From NCBI GenBank assembly GCA_905250125.1, contig CAJNOL010000388.1, positions 83,458-147,457 of the forward strand: a stretch of DNA of 64,000 bases, in the 5' to 3' direction. Positions 63,761-64,000 of this stretch are shown one piece after another (positions within the stretch are counted from its first letter, which is position 1; every line of letters starts with the position of its first letter). The DNA is from Rotaria sordida (taxonomy: Eukaryota; Rotifera; Eurotatoria; Philodinida; Philodinidae). The notes beneath the pieces were generated by a model. That model was not told where the DNA came from, did no database searches, and saw only the letters and a list, made by a program, of their open reading frames with translations. Position numbers and translations under genes: made by a program.

Positions 63761-64000
63761 CTAAAATTTTTTTTTTTAAATTTTATTATTTTAAACTTTA
63801 TTTCAAATAAAAAAAGCTGTTAGCGCAATCCCTTGCGGGATTAAAAGTGTGAAACACGATGGACCTACTGTTACGAATTAAATGGACAACGTCTTCTTCC
63901 ATTTCTTTACGATAGATTTGTAGCTGACCGTTTATGTGATGCTTCAAATCTACAGTTTCTCTGTCACGGTCTGTGATGGGTATTGGAGTTTCTCTGTCAC
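63761..64000. other. right edge, repeat-like
   Basis: Contains a GTTAGCGCAATCCC..GGGATT hairpin (about 63812-63845) that echoes 1049-1085, and a direct 13-bp repeat GTTTCTCTGTCAC (about 63954 and 63988). Coding content is not visible. Confidence 0.4.

Overview
This is an AT-rich eukaryotic (animal) window. Its genes are cut into many short exons. Introns are mostly 50-70 bp, with a minority of 0.9-2.7 kb, and all the junctions I placed follow GT-AG. The proteins are clearly metazoan (SMARCB1, CLASP, ninjurin, TOMM70, a neuropeptide precursor). Base composition, intron style and the possible trans-splice acceptors beside several start codons suggest a bdelloid rotifer such as Rotaria or Adineta. 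That assignment is inference, because no taxon-diagnostic gene is present. I built the gene models by hand from reading-frame continuity, splice sites and remembered family motifs; exon phases add up to whole codons in every complete model.

Layout, left to right. NAA60 N-terminal acetyltransferase (+, 178-2227) is interrupted by a 10-N assembly gap. An SLC24/NCKX-type K+-dependent Na+/Ca2+ exchanger (-, 5052-7041) has altered alpha-repeat residues. TOMM70 (-, 9887-16844; 11 exons) and ACADM (+, 17080-19955; 13 exons) diverge from a 235-bp spacer carrying four CCAAT boxes. Ninjurin (+, 21657-24314) has two possible first exons and two possible last exons. SMARCB1/SNF5 (+, 31197-33184; 9 exons) follows. 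CLASP (+, 37638-52617; 31 coding exons) has an internal alternative first exon that would give a protein lacking TOG1. A short secreted precursor with two LW-amide peptides (+, 55335-56521) comes next. A possible single Jupiter/JPT-like exon (-, 63689-63760) lies at the right edge.

The intergenic stretches (2.2-5.1, 7.0-9.9, 20.0-21.7, 24.3-31.2, 33.2-37.6, 52.6-55.3 and 56.5-63.7 kb) and the long introns hold no gene I can defend. They do hold many fold-back (inverted-repeat) elements. Three are well-delimited non-autonomous transposons: 49811-50028 with an 8-bp target duplication, and 58154-58534 and 30153-30414 with TA duplications. There is also a 1.45-kb palindrome with 650-bp arms (26153-27600), a possible tRNA-derived SINE and degenerate mariner-like termini.

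The genes form no pathway together; this is an ordinary gene-dense animal locus. Functional links are limited to TOMM70 and ACADM, which are both mitochondrial and share a promoter region. The most interesting biology is the alternative-exon architecture of ninjurin and CLASP, and the LW-amide precursor.
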